64,000 nt of DNA from Ralstonia soli (GTDB lineage: Bacteria; Pseudomonadota; Gammaproteobacteria; Burkholderiales; Burkholderiaceae). The notes beneath the pieces were generated by a model. The model ran no database searches. It was not told the origin of the DNA and saw only the letters and a list, made by a program, of their open reading frames with translations. Below, piece after piece: positions 51,982 to 59,492 of the stretch. Position numbers and translations under genes: made by a program. The stretch covers positions 1-64,000 of the forward strand of contig NZ_JAMXHT010000002.1 in NCBI RefSeq assembly GCF_023955655.1. Direction: 5' to 3'. Position 1 is the first letter of the stretch, and each line of letters begins with the position of its first letter.

Positions 51982-52025
51982 ATTCTCGAGTCCGGGTGCG
52001 TGCGTCACATCGTCCAACGGGACTA
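51982..52025 (-). promoter_or_regulatory. Regulatory dyad (site G) upstream of the minus-strand SDR
   Basis: On the minus strand it reads TAGTC-ccgttg-GACGATG (plus 52008-52025), a full match. GAGAAT (plus 51982-51987) begins 30.5 bp from the centre. It lies back-to-back with site H, which serves the divergent KshA2 operon about 107 bp away. Confidence 0.7.
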
Positions 52026-52116
52026 ACGGTCAAAAAGGGGGGAAAGGCGGAAAAGGCGGGCAGAAGCGGTCGTGCAACCCAGCGCAATGCGTGGTCGCAG
52101 CCGTGGGGATGGCCCC

Positions 52117-52160
52117 TAGTCCGATGGGACGATGAGCGCGGCGTGTGCTGCAAGTAAGGT
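52117..52160 (+). promoter_or_regulatory. Regulatory dyad (site H) upstream of the KshA2 operon
   Basis: TAGTC-cgatgg-GACGATG at 52117-52134 is a full match. TAAGGT at 52155-52160 lies at the 30.5-bp spacing and is a fair -10. KshA2 starts 79 bp after the dyad. Confidence 0.7.
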
Positions 52161-52211
52161 CACTCTGGGCTGCCAAGACAGGCGGCATAAAGCCAACAAT
52201 CAGGAGACGAC

Positions 52212-53288
52212 ATGTCCACAACAGGCTATAGGATCGAAGCCAAGCCGCTCGGCGATCGCTTTGCACGCGGTTGGCATTGTCTGGGCCTGGCGGCCGACTA
52301 TCGCGACGGCAAGCCGCACACACTGAACATCTTCGGTCGCCGCCTGGCGGCCTTTGCCGATTCCACCGGCCAGATCCGTATTGTCGATTCGTTCTGCCCG
52401 CACATGGGTGGCGACCTCAGCACCGGCACCGTGCAGGGTGATGAACTGGTCTGCCCGTTCCACGGCTGGAAATGGGGCGGCGATGGCGCATGCAAGGAGA
52501 TCCCGTACTGCAAGCGCGTGCCGCCCAAGGCCCGCATCGGCAGCTGGATCACCAGCGAGCAGAACCACCTGCTGTTCGTCTGGCATGACCCGGAGGGCAA
52601 GGCACCGCCGCCCGAGGTGGCGATTCCGCGCATCGATGCCTGCTTCTCCGACGAGTGGCACGACTGGGCGATGGACAAGATGCTGATCAACACCAACTGC
52701 CGCGAGCTGGTGGACAACATCTCGGACATGGCGCACTTCGACACCGTGCATGGCACCGAGCTGCAGTACTTCGCCAACCTGTTCGAAGGGCACAAGGCCA
52801 CCCAGTTGATGATCGGGTGCAGCAAGCGGCTGTCGGGCGACGACCGCCTGACCGCGCTGTCCACGTATTTCGGACCGGCCTATCACATCACGCAGATGAC
52901 CGGCAGCGCAAACGGCCAGCCGATCGAATCGATCCTGCTGAACTGCCACGTGCCGATCGACCAGAACAGCTTCGAGTTGCGCTACGGCGTGCTGGTCAAG
53001 CGCATTCCAGGACTGCCGGAAGAGCAGAGTCAGGCCATTGCGCAGGCCTACGTGCAGCAGGCGCGCGAGGCGTTCTATGAAGACGTGCAGATCTGGGCCA
53101 ACAAGGCCCGCATCGACAACCCGGTGATGTGCGAGGCAGATGGCCCGATCTATCAGGCGCGCGAGTGGTACGGCCAGTTCTACGTGAACGCAGATGCCGT
53201 GACGCCCAACAGCGTGGCGCGTCGCGTGGTCGAACTCAACCCCGGTGGTATCGAGCCGAGCCCGTTGCATCACGTGTTTGAAGCCTAA
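52212..53288 (+). CDS. kshA: Rieske oxygenase, KshA-like, copy 2
   Basis: This is a 358-residue Rieske oxygenase with Cys62-x-His64 and Cys81-x2-His84 as cluster ligands and VDNISDMAHFDTVHG as iron site. It is collinear with copy 1 (8969), sharing HCLGLA, DGKPHxLNIFG, the PKAR stretch, NCRELVDN, FGPAYHIT and the end of the iron-binding core. It retains every ligand and has a normal length. GAGACGAC precedes the ATG. Two KshA copies in one locus suggest different steroid substrates (for example C19 androgens and C24 bile-acid intermediates), as reported in actinobacteria; which copy does what is unknown. Confidence 0.85.
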   Translation: MSTTGYRIEAKPLGDRFARGWHCLGLAADYRDGKPHTLNIFGRRLAAFADSTGQIRIVDSFCPHMGGDLSTGTVQGDELVCPFHGWKWGGDGACKEIPYCKRVPPKARIGSWITSEQNHLLFVWHDPEGKAPPPEVAIPRIDACFSDEWHDWAMDKMLINTNCRELVDNISDMAHFDTVHGTELQYFANLFEGHKATQLMIGCSKRLSGDDRLTALSTYFGPAYHITQMTGSANGQPIESILLNCHVPIDQNSFELRYGVLVKRIPGLPEEQSQAIAQAYVQQAREAFYEDVQIWANKARIDNPVMCEADGPIYQAREWYGQFYVNADAVTPNSVARRVVELNPGGIEPSPLHHVFEA

Positions 53289-53318
53289 TCTGCCAGATCA
53301 ATCAACGAGGGGAACGTT

Positions 53319-54185
53319 GTGTCTTCCAGCAATCAACCGCTTGTGGCTGTCGTCACAGGTGCTTCGCGTGGCGCCGGCAAGGGCATTGCCCTGGCGCTCG
53401 GCGCCGCCGGCGCTACGGTGTACGTCACCGGCCGTTCGCAGCAGGAAGGCGACGCCGCACTGCCCGGCACCATCTGGTCGACCGCAGACGAGATCGACAA
53501 GGCGGGCGGCAAGGGCATCGCCGTGCCGTGCGACCACAGCGACGATCGTCATGTCCAAACGCTGTTCGAGCGCGTGTCGCGCGAGCATGGCCGGTTGGAC
53601 ATCCTGGTCAATAACGCCACTTTCCTGCATGACGAACTGACCGTGCGCGGCGGGTTCTGGCAGAAGCCGCTCGACATGGTCGACATCCTCAATGTCGGCC
53701 TGCGATCGGGCTACGTGGCGAGCTGGTTTGCCGCGCCGTTGATGATCAAACAGCGTCGCGGGCTGATTGCCTTCACGTCGTCGTTTGGTTCGAGCTGCTA
53801 CATGCACGGGCCGGCCTACGGCGCGCAGAAGGCCGGCGTCGACAAGTTCGCCAAGGACATGGCCGTGGACCTGCGCGCGCACAACGTCGCGGCAGTGTCG
53901 ATCTGGATGGGCATGCTCAAGACCGAGCGCAGCATGCGTTCACTGGCACGCGCCCCGGATCAGTACGCCGAGTTTGCCGCGATGGCGGAAACGCCGGAGT
54001 TCACCGGCAAGGTCATCCATGCGCTGTATCGCGATCCGAATCTCATGAGCAAATCGGGCCAGGTGCTGATCGGCGCAGAAGTCGCGCAGGAATACGGCAT
54101 TCAGGATGCCGACGGCAAGCAGCCGCCGTCTCATCGCGAGATGCTGGGCAGCCCCGCCCAGGCACATCCGGCCATCGTGGATTGA
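53319..54185 (+). CDS. SDR related to DHRS1-type proteins
   Basis: This 288-residue SDR starts at GTG 53319 with GAGGGG about 7 bp upstream. Its layout, VAVVTGASRGAGKGIALALGAAGATVYVTGRS, then GTIWSTADEIDKAGGKGIAVPCDHSDD, and the motif AYGAQKAGVDKFAKDMAVDLR, is that of the eukaryote-like DHRS1 group; NNAG reads NNAT. Arg after the second strand (TGRS) suggests NADP(H). It lies between KshA2 and the FAD dehydrogenase. Possible role: steroid ketone reduction or alcohol oxidation; unproven. Confidence 0.75.
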   Translation: MSSSNQPLVAVVTGASRGAGKGIALALGAAGATVYVTGRSQQEGDAALPGTIWSTADEIDKAGGKGIAVPCDHSDDRHVQTLFERVSREHGRLDILVNNATFLHDELTVRGGFWQKPLDMVDILNVGLRSGYVASWFAAPLMIKQRRGLIAFTSSFGSSCYMHGPAYGAQKAGVDKFAKDMAVDLRAHNVAAVSIWMGMLKTERSMRSLARAPDQYAEFAAMAETPEFTGKVIHALYRDPNLMSKSGQVLIGAEVAQEYGIQDADGKQPPSHREMLGSPAQAHPAIVD

Positions 54186-54215
54186 TCGACACCTCTTTGC
54201 TTGCGAGCGCGCTTC

Positions 54216-55697
54216 ATGTCAGCTGAATTTTCTGTTACGCGTCCACATCGCTTGTCGAACGTTGAACGTTGGGACATCGAAACGGATGTCATCGTGGTGG
54301 GTTTTGGTGCGGCGGGTGCATGCGCGGCCATCGAAGCCGCACACGCCGGTGCCGCCGTCACGCTGTTCGAGGTGGCGTCTGGCAGTGGCGGCACCAGCGC
54401 CTTGTCGGGCGGTGAAATTTATATGGGCGGCAGCGGCGGCACGCCCGCGCAGCGGCAGGCAGGCTTTAACGATGACACGGAAGACCTGTACCGCTATCTG
54501 TTGATGGCGGGCGGGCCCGATGCCGACGAGGCAAAGGTCCGCCTGTATGCCGACAACAGCTGCGCCCACTACGACTGGCTGGTCGAGCAGGGCGTGGTCT
54601 ACAAGAACACCTATCTGCCCGAGCGGATGATGGAGCCCGAGACAGACGACTGTCTGATCTGGTCGGGAAGCGAAGAGGCGTGGCCCTTTGTGGAAACCGC
54701 AAAACCGTGCCCACGCGGGCACACGCCGCAATTTGTCGGCTGGGGTGGCGGGCGCATGTTGATGGACGCGCTGGCTGCGCGTGTCGTCAAGCTGGGCGTG
54801 GACGTACGCTACGACAGCCGCGTGCTCGCATTGATTGCCGACGAGGCCGGTGCCGTGCATGGCGTGGTCGTCCGCACCGATGGCCGCGTGCAGTACGCGC
54901 GTGCGCGCCGGGGTGTCGTGCTCTGCGCGGGCGGGTTCGCGATGAACCGCGACATGGTGCGGCGCCATGCGCCCAGCCTGTTGCGCGCCAACGAACCGAT
55001 TGGCAGCCCAGGCGATGACGGCTCGGGCATCCTGATGGGCATGAGCGTGGGCGGTGCCGCGATCCATATGGACCAGGGTTTCACCACCTTGCCGTTTTAC
55101 GCGCCGGAGTCGCTCATCAAAGGCATCTTCGTCAATGAACGCGGCCAGCGTTTCATCAACGAGGATTGCTACCACGGCCGCGTCGCGCACCACATCCTGC
55201 AGCAGCCCGGCAACCGCATTTATCTGTTGGTCGATAACGCAACCTACCAACCGCCGGCCGAGTTCGCACGCATCGGCATCGCCGCCGCGGGCGAGACGTG
55301 GGAGGAAGTCGAACACGACCTGGAAATGCCGCCGGGCACGCTCAGCGCCACGATGTCGGTCTATAACCGTTATGCGAGCAAAGGCACCGACCCGCTGTTC
55401 CACAAGGCCGCGAAGTGGCTCCAGCCATTGATCGAACCGCCGTTCGTTGCGCTGGATTGCCGCATGGACTACGCGTTCTATTCGTACTTCACGATGGGCG
55501 GGCTCGATACCTTGCCCACGGGGCAGGTAGTGTCAGAAAAGCGTGTGCCGATTCCTGGGCTGTACGCCGCGGGGCGCACGACGTGCGGCCTGCCGCGCTG
55601 GGGTGGTGGATACAGCTCGGGCATGTCGCTGGCCGACTCCACCTTCTTTGGTCGGCAGGCGGGGCGGCACGTTGCCCGTTCGGGTGCCGACGCCTAA
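54216..55697 (+). CDS. FAD-dependent steroid dehydrogenase-like protein (fumarate-reductase/KstD fold)
   Basis: This is a 493-residue flavoprotein with DVIVVGFGAAGACAAIEAAHAG (about 24-45), GGTSALSGGEIYMGGSGG and a C-terminal PRWGGGYSSGMSLADSTFFGRQAGRH, the FAD_binding_2 pattern. It is about 95 residues shorter than the KstD at 26944 and lacks its GTKGG substrate motif. It could be the delta4(5alpha)-3-ketosteroid dehydrogenase (TesI-type) or another ring desaturase. ATG 54216 is chosen over an upstream TTG (54201). It belongs to the KshA2 operon, so a steroid substrate is likely, but the specific desaturation cannot be named. Confidence 0.65.
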   Translation: MSAEFSVTRPHRLSNVERWDIETDVIVVGFGAAGACAAIEAAHAGAAVTLFEVASGSGGTSALSGGEIYMGGSGGTPAQRQAGFNDDTEDLYRYLLMAGGPDADEAKVRLYADNSCAHYDWLVEQGVVYKNTYLPERMMEPETDDCLIWSGSEEAWPFVETAKPCPRGHTPQFVGWGGGRMLMDALAARVVKLGVDVRYDSRVLALIADEAGAVHGVVVRTDGRVQYARARRGVVLCAGGFAMNRDMVRRHAPSLLRANEPIGSPGDDGSGILMGMSVGGAAIHMDQGFTTLPFYAPESLIKGIFVNERGQRFINEDCYHGRVAHHILQQPGNRIYLLVDNATYQPPAEFARIGIAAAGETWEEVEHDLEMPPGTLSATMSVYNRYASKGTDPLFHKAAKWLQPLIEPPFVALDCRMDYAFYSYFTMGGLDTLPTGQVVSEKRVPIPGLYAAGRTTCGLPRWGGGYSSGMSLADSTFFGRQAGRHVARSGADA

Positions 55698-55758
55698 TCT
55701 TTGATCGGACGCCTTCACGCGAAGGCCCAAGAGAACAAGAGGACAAGAGGAAATCACG

Positions 55759-56517
55759 ATGAAAGAATTCAACGACAAGGTGGTGCTCATCACCGGCGGG
55801 TCAACCGGCATCGGCCGCGCGGCTGCCGCGGCATTTGCACGTGACGGCGCCAAGCTGGTGCTGGCCGACGTGAATGCCGACGTGGGTGAAGCCTTTGCCG
55901 CCGAACTGCGCAAGGGCGGCAGTGATGCCCTCTTCGTGCGGACTGACGTGTCCCGCGCGGAAGACTGCGAAGCCATGGTGGCTCGGGCCCTGGAGACGTT
56001 CGGGCGGCTGGATGTCGCATTCAACAACGCGGGTATTTCGGATGCGCCGCAAACCGCCACGCCGGAGTATTCGCTCGATCTGTGGGAGAAGATCATCGGC
56101 ATCAACCTGTCGGGCGTCTTCTATTGCATGCGCTACGAGATTCCGGCGCTGCTCAAGTCGGGCGGCGGCGCCATCATCAACACGTCGTCGATTGCGGGGC
56201 AGATTGCATTCCCCGGCACGGCGGGCTACACGGCCAGCAAGCACGGTGTGGTGGGCCTGACCAAGGTGGTGGCCGCCGAATACGGCGCGCGCGGCATCCG
56301 CTGCAACGCGCTCGCGCCGGGCATGATCGAAACGCCCATGACCAAAGCCGCGCTGGACTCCGAACAGGCCCGCGCTGCGATGCTCCCGGGCATTCCGGCC
56401 AGGCGCTTCGGCAAGCCCGAGGAAATGGCCGACGTGGTCGTCTGGCTGGGGTCTTCGCGCGCGAGCTACGTCAACGGCGCCTATATCGCGGCCGACGGCG
56501 GTTATCTGATCCAGTAA
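55759..56517 (+). CDS. Short-chain dehydrogenase/reductase
   Basis: This 252-residue classical SDR has KVVLITGGSTGIGRAAAAAFARDGAKLVLADVNAD (Asp for NAD), NNAGISDAP, NTSSIAG, YTASK and AADGGYLIQ. It is complete and of normal length, with all motifs. It ends the KshA2 operon and is followed by a strong palindromic terminator. It could be a hydroxysteroid dehydrogenase for the 3-, 7-, 12- or 17-position. Nothing in the sequence separates these. Confidence 0.8.
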   Translation: MKEFNDKVVLITGGSTGIGRAAAAAFARDGAKLVLADVNADVGEAFAAELRKGGSDALFVRTDVSRAEDCEAMVARALETFGRLDVAFNNAGISDAPQTATPEYSLDLWEKIIGINLSGVFYCMRYEIPALLKSGGGAIINTSSIAGQIAFPGTAGYTASKHGVVGLTKVVAAEYGARGIRCNALAPGMIETPMTKAALDSEQARAAMLPGIPARRFGKPEEMADVVVWLGSSRASYVNGAYIAADGGYLIQ

Positions 56518-56562
56518 CGGCCTCGTCGCACTGGATGCGATCAAGTCGTGTCTTCAAGCATT

Positions 56563-56588
56563 GGCCCCGCATATGCGGGGCCTTTTTT
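56563..56588 (+). terminator. Palindromic Rho-independent terminator after the KshA2 operon
   Basis: GGCCCCGCATATGCGGGGCC (56563-56582) is a perfect 20-bp palindrome (8-bp GC stem, ATAT loop) followed by TTTTTT (56583-56588), a canonical terminator. Confidence 0.9.
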
Positions 56589-56616
56589 CATTCAGCCGTC
56601 GGGCAACGCCGCCTCG

Positions 56617-56660
56617 TAGTCTGTAAAGACGATTCGGCACGCGCACGCAAAACGTAGCGT
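56617..56660 (+). promoter_or_regulatory. Regulatory dyad (site I) upstream of the SDR pair
   Basis: TAGTC-tgtaaa-GACGAT at 56617-56633 matches the consensus. TAGCGT at 56655-56660 begins 30.5 bp from the centre. The first SDR starts 72 bp after the dyad, just downstream of a terminator, so it opens a new unit. Confidence 0.65.
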
Positions 56661-56704
56661 AGCGAAAGCGCTGGTTGGTTGTGACCGGTGAACAGGAGAC
56701 AGAC

Positions 56705-57460
56705 ATGACCCGGCTGAAGGGGAAAGTGGCATTGATTACCGGCGCGGGCCAGGGCGTGGGGCAAGGTATTGCTTACGCCTTGGCGGCCGAGGGCGCGCGT
56801 GTTGCCGTGGTCGGCCGTACGGCAGGCAAGCTCGATGAAACGTGCGCAGAGATTCGTCGCCGTGGCGGCGAGGCGCAGCCCTTTGTGGCTGACGTGATGG
56901 TGAAAGACGACATCGAGCGCTGCGTCGCGCAGGTGGCGGCGCACTTCGGCGGCATCAACGTGCTCGTCAACAACGCACAGGTGGTGCCGCTGGGGCGCCT
57001 GCTGGACGTGACGGACGAGGCGTTCATGCAAGGCATCGATTCCGGCCCGCTTGCGACCATGCGCCTGATGCGCGCGTGCTATCCGCATCTGCGCGGCGAC
57101 GGCGCGGTGGTGAACTGTGTGTCATCCGCTGCGGTGCGCTGGGACGCCTCGGGCTATGGCCACTACGCGGCCGTCAAGGAAGCCATCCGTTCACTCACCC
57201 GCGCTGCGGCCTGCGAATGGGGCGTGGATGGCATTCGCGTCAACGCCATTGCACCGCACGCCATGTCGCCCGGCATGGCCGGATGGGTGGCCGAGCGGCC
57301 GGAAGAGGCGGCCGCCTTCTTCAAGACCATTCCGCTGCAGCGCGTGGGCGACTGCGAGAAAGACATCGGCCGCGCCGTTGCAATGATCGTCAGTGCCGAT
57401 GCCGGCTACCTGACCGGCGCGACGATCCCCCTCGACGGCGGGCAAGCCTATTGGGGATAA
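56705..57460 (+). CDS. Short-chain dehydrogenase/reductase with an NNAQ variant
   Basis: This 251-residue SDR begins MTRLKGKVALITGAGQGVGQG; ATG 56705 follows CAGGAGACAG. NNAG reads NNAQ, and the catalytic region is NCVSSAAVRWDASGYGHYAAVKEA with Tyr-x3-Lys intact. The region HAMSPGMAGWVAERPEEAAAFFKTIPL replaces the usual TPM lid. Arg after the second strand (VGRT) fits NADP(H). First gene of a two-SDR unit behind dyad I. Substrate unknown. Confidence 0.8.
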   Translation: MTRLKGKVALITGAGQGVGQGIAYALAAEGARVAVVGRTAGKLDETCAEIRRRGGEAQPFVADVMVKDDIERCVAQVAAHFGGINVLVNNAQVVPLGRLLDVTDEAFMQGIDSGPLATMRLMRACYPHLRGDGAVVNCVSSAAVRWDASGYGHYAAVKEAIRSLTRAAACEWGVDGIRVNAIAPHAMSPGMAGWVAERPEEAAAFFKTIPLQRVGDCEKDIGRAVAMIVSADAGYLTGATIPLDGGQAYWG

Positions 57461-57521
57461 GCGCACCACACGTGCCGGTGCGTGACGAAATGAATCTCAA
57501 AACGACATCAGAGGTTGAAAC

Positions 57522-58298
57522 ATGAATCGATTGCTCAACAAGGTCGCGATCGTGACCGGTGGCGCCCGTGGCATGGGCGCGCACACCTGCAGGTTGTTCG
57601 TGCAGGAAGGCGCGCGCGTCGTCATTACAGACGTGCTGGAAGCCGAGGGCGAAGCGCTGGCGCGTGAGCTGGGCGACGCGGCACGCTTTCGCAAGCTCGA
57701 TGTGAGCGATGAATCCGCGTGGGCGAGCCTGGTGGCAGAAACGGTCGAGGATTTCGGCCGCGTCGATGTGCTGGTCAACAACGCCGCAGTGCTGGCGTTC
57801 GGCAGTATCACGGAGTTGTCCAAAGCCGCGTTCGAGCGCGTGGTCGCCATCAACCTGGTCGGCACGTTCCTGGGTATCCGCACGGTGGCGCCGTTCATGA
57901 AGCAGCAGGGCGCTGGTTCCATCGTCAACATTTCGTCGGTCGATGGGCTGCGCGGCGTCAACGCGCTCGCCGCCTACGTGTCGAGCAAGTGGGGCGTGCG
58001 GGGGCTGACCAAGGCTGCAGCGCTGGAACTGGGCCATCACGGCGTGCGGGTCAACTCGATCCACCCGGGCGGCGTGAACACGGTGATGTCCAACCCGACC
58101 GGCGCGCCGGTGGACGAGGTCAACAAGGGCTACCGCAACGTACCCGCGCAACGCGTTGGCGATCCGGATGAAGTGGCCCGGGCCACGCTGTTCCTCGCCA
58201 GCGACGAGGCATCGTACTGTCACGGCAGCGAGCTGGCTGTGGATGGCGGGATGGCTGCCGGCAGCTACTACCCGGGCTTGCCCGGTTCGCCAATCTGA
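57522..58298 (+). CDS. SDR resembling 3alpha,20beta-hydroxysteroid dehydrogenase (FabG3-like)
   Basis: This 258-residue SDR has KVAIVTGGARGMGAHTCRLFVQEGARVVITDVLEAEGEALARELG, a start shared with 3alpha,20beta-HSD of Streptomyces and mycobacterial FabG3. NNAG is NNAA. The catalytic part is NISSVDGLRGVNALAAYVSSKWG (Tyr-x3-Lys), followed by NSIHPGGVNTVM and VDGGMAAG. ATG 57522 follows GAGGTTGAAAC. A hydroxysteroid dehydrogenase role is probable from family and locus; the position acted on is unknown. A weak hairpin lies at 58308-58329. Confidence 0.75.
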   Translation: MNRLLNKVAIVTGGARGMGAHTCRLFVQEGARVVITDVLEAEGEALARELGDAARFRKLDVSDESAWASLVAETVEDFGRVDVLVNNAAVLAFGSITELSKAAFERVVAINLVGTFLGIRTVAPFMKQQGAGSIVNISSVDGLRGVNALAAYVSSKWGVRGLTKAAALELGHHGVRVNSIHPGGVNTVMSNPTGAPVDEVNKGYRNVPAQRVGDPDEVARATLFLASDEASYCHGSELAVDGGMAAGSYYPGLPGSPI

Positions 58299-58307
58299 AC
58301 GGTCGGC

Positions 58308-58329
58308 GACGGCAGCGGAGGCTGCCGTC
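58308..58329 (+). terminator. Possible hairpin terminator after the SDR pair
   Basis: A 9-bp perfect stem (58308-58316 with 58321-58329) with a GGAG loop follows the stop codon by 9 bp. There is no T tract, so this may be a structural or Rho-dependent end. Confidence 0.35.
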
Positions 58330-58475
58330 TGCGCTGTGACCGGCGCGGTAGCCCACGCAAACGCTGTCGCGTGGGTAACCGGGCTGTTCATAGGGTAAAT
58401 GACCGATGGCCTGGCCATTGACTTGATGCAAGCATGCACCAGCGGTGTCCGGAAATGCTTACAGGAGTCAGGCAG

Positions 58476-59387
58476 ATGCTCAACAAGCTGGTGATGGCCG
58501 CCTTGGTGGCCCAGGCGTTCTCTGGATTGGCGATGGCCCGCGGCGAGGGTGCTGTCGAAGATCTGAACATTCCCGGTCAACCGCCCATGCTCGGCCTGCA
58601 TTGGGAGCGGGGCCAGGCCACAGCCCATCAGGCGCGCCCCGGCACCAGCCCGCTCATGACCTATCAGGGCGGGAAGATCATGCCGACAGCGGTCACCCAA
58701 GCGATCTTCTGGGGCACGAGCTGGAGCAACAGCAGTTTCATCGGCGACAAGATTTCCGGCATTGACGACTGGTACACCGGCTTCAGCAATGCCAACTACG
58801 CCAAGACCAGCGACGAGTACACCGGGACGAACGGCCGGGTTGGTGCGGCCACGTCGTATCTGGGCCACATCATCGACACGAGTGCGGCGTCCGGCGGCGG
58901 CTCCACCTCGGCCATCCTGGCGGAGGTCTGCAAGGTGATCAAAAACCCCGACCCCTCGGGCAACGGCTACTACGCCGTCTACACCGACCGGCCGCGCGGC
59001 AATGCGGGCTATTGCGCGTATCACAGCTATGGCCAATGCGGCGGCACGCCAGTGCAGTTCGCCTTCTTCTGGAGCCTCGATGGCGACCCCGGTTGCGATC
59101 CGCAAGACACCTCGGGCCTGCATTCGCAAGGCTTGGCGGCGCTGGCGAATGTGTCCGGCCATGAGTTGTCGGAGGCGCGCACCGATCCGGCCTCGCCTGG
59201 CGGCTGGTATGACCGCAACGGCCAGGAGAACGGCGACAAATGCGCCTGGACCTTCGGCGCACCGCTGGTGACGTTCAGCAATGGCGTGCAATGGAAGATC
59301 CAGGGCGAGTGGTCGAATGCCGCGTACACCGCAGGCACAGGCTATCCGAACAGCTCGGGACAGAAAGGCTGCCTGTCGGGGCTTTGA
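58476..59387 (+). CDS. Secreted EXORDIUM/phi-1-like protein with HELSE motif
   Basis: This 303-residue exported protein has a signal peptide (MLNKLVMAALVAQAFSGLAMA), and ATG 58476 is chosen because AGGAG at 58463-58467 is correctly spaced. The body has VTQAIFWGTSW, SNYAKTS-type repeats, a Cys-rich middle (GYCAYHSYGQCGG) and a motif near residue 230, SGHELSEARTDP-GGWYDRNGQENGDKC, shared with phosphate-induced protein 1 (EXORDIUM) relatives. The HExxE sequence suggests a metal site, but enzymatic activity is unproven. It has no visible link to steroid breakdown and no dyad upstream. Confidence 0.6.
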   Translation: MLNKLVMAALVAQAFSGLAMARGEGAVEDLNIPGQPPMLGLHWERGQATAHQARPGTSPLMTYQGGKIMPTAVTQAIFWGTSWSNSSFIGDKISGIDDWYTGFSNANYAKTSDEYTGTNGRVGAATSYLGHIIDTSAASGGGSTSAILAEVCKVIKNPDPSGNGYYAVYTDRPRGNAGYCAYHSYGQCGGTPVQFAFFWSLDGDPGCDPQDTSGLHSQGLAALANVSGHELSEARTDPASPGGWYDRNGQENGDKCAWTFGAPLVTFSNGVQWKIQGEWSNAAYTAGTGYPNSSGQKGCLSGL

Positions 59388-59405
59388 TCAGCGACGCGTG
59401 AACGG

Positions 59406-59434
59406 CGCCGGCCCGAGTGCGAATCCGGCCGGCG
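59406..59434 (+). terminator. Possible terminator after the EXORDIUM-like gene
   Basis: An 8-bp stem (59406-59413 with 59427-59434) with a 13-base loop, followed by TTGTCATTTT. Modest support. Confidence 0.4.
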
Positions 59435-59492
59435 TTGTCATTTTCGCTTCGGACGCGCCGTCTTCGCTCACTCACAACACAAGGCGTGCCGC

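Noticed and set aside
57390-59291. 633-residue open frame on the minus strand over the SDR pair and EXORDIUM-like gene
   Set aside because: It spans two well-supported plus genes and the gap between them; no motif or start supports it.
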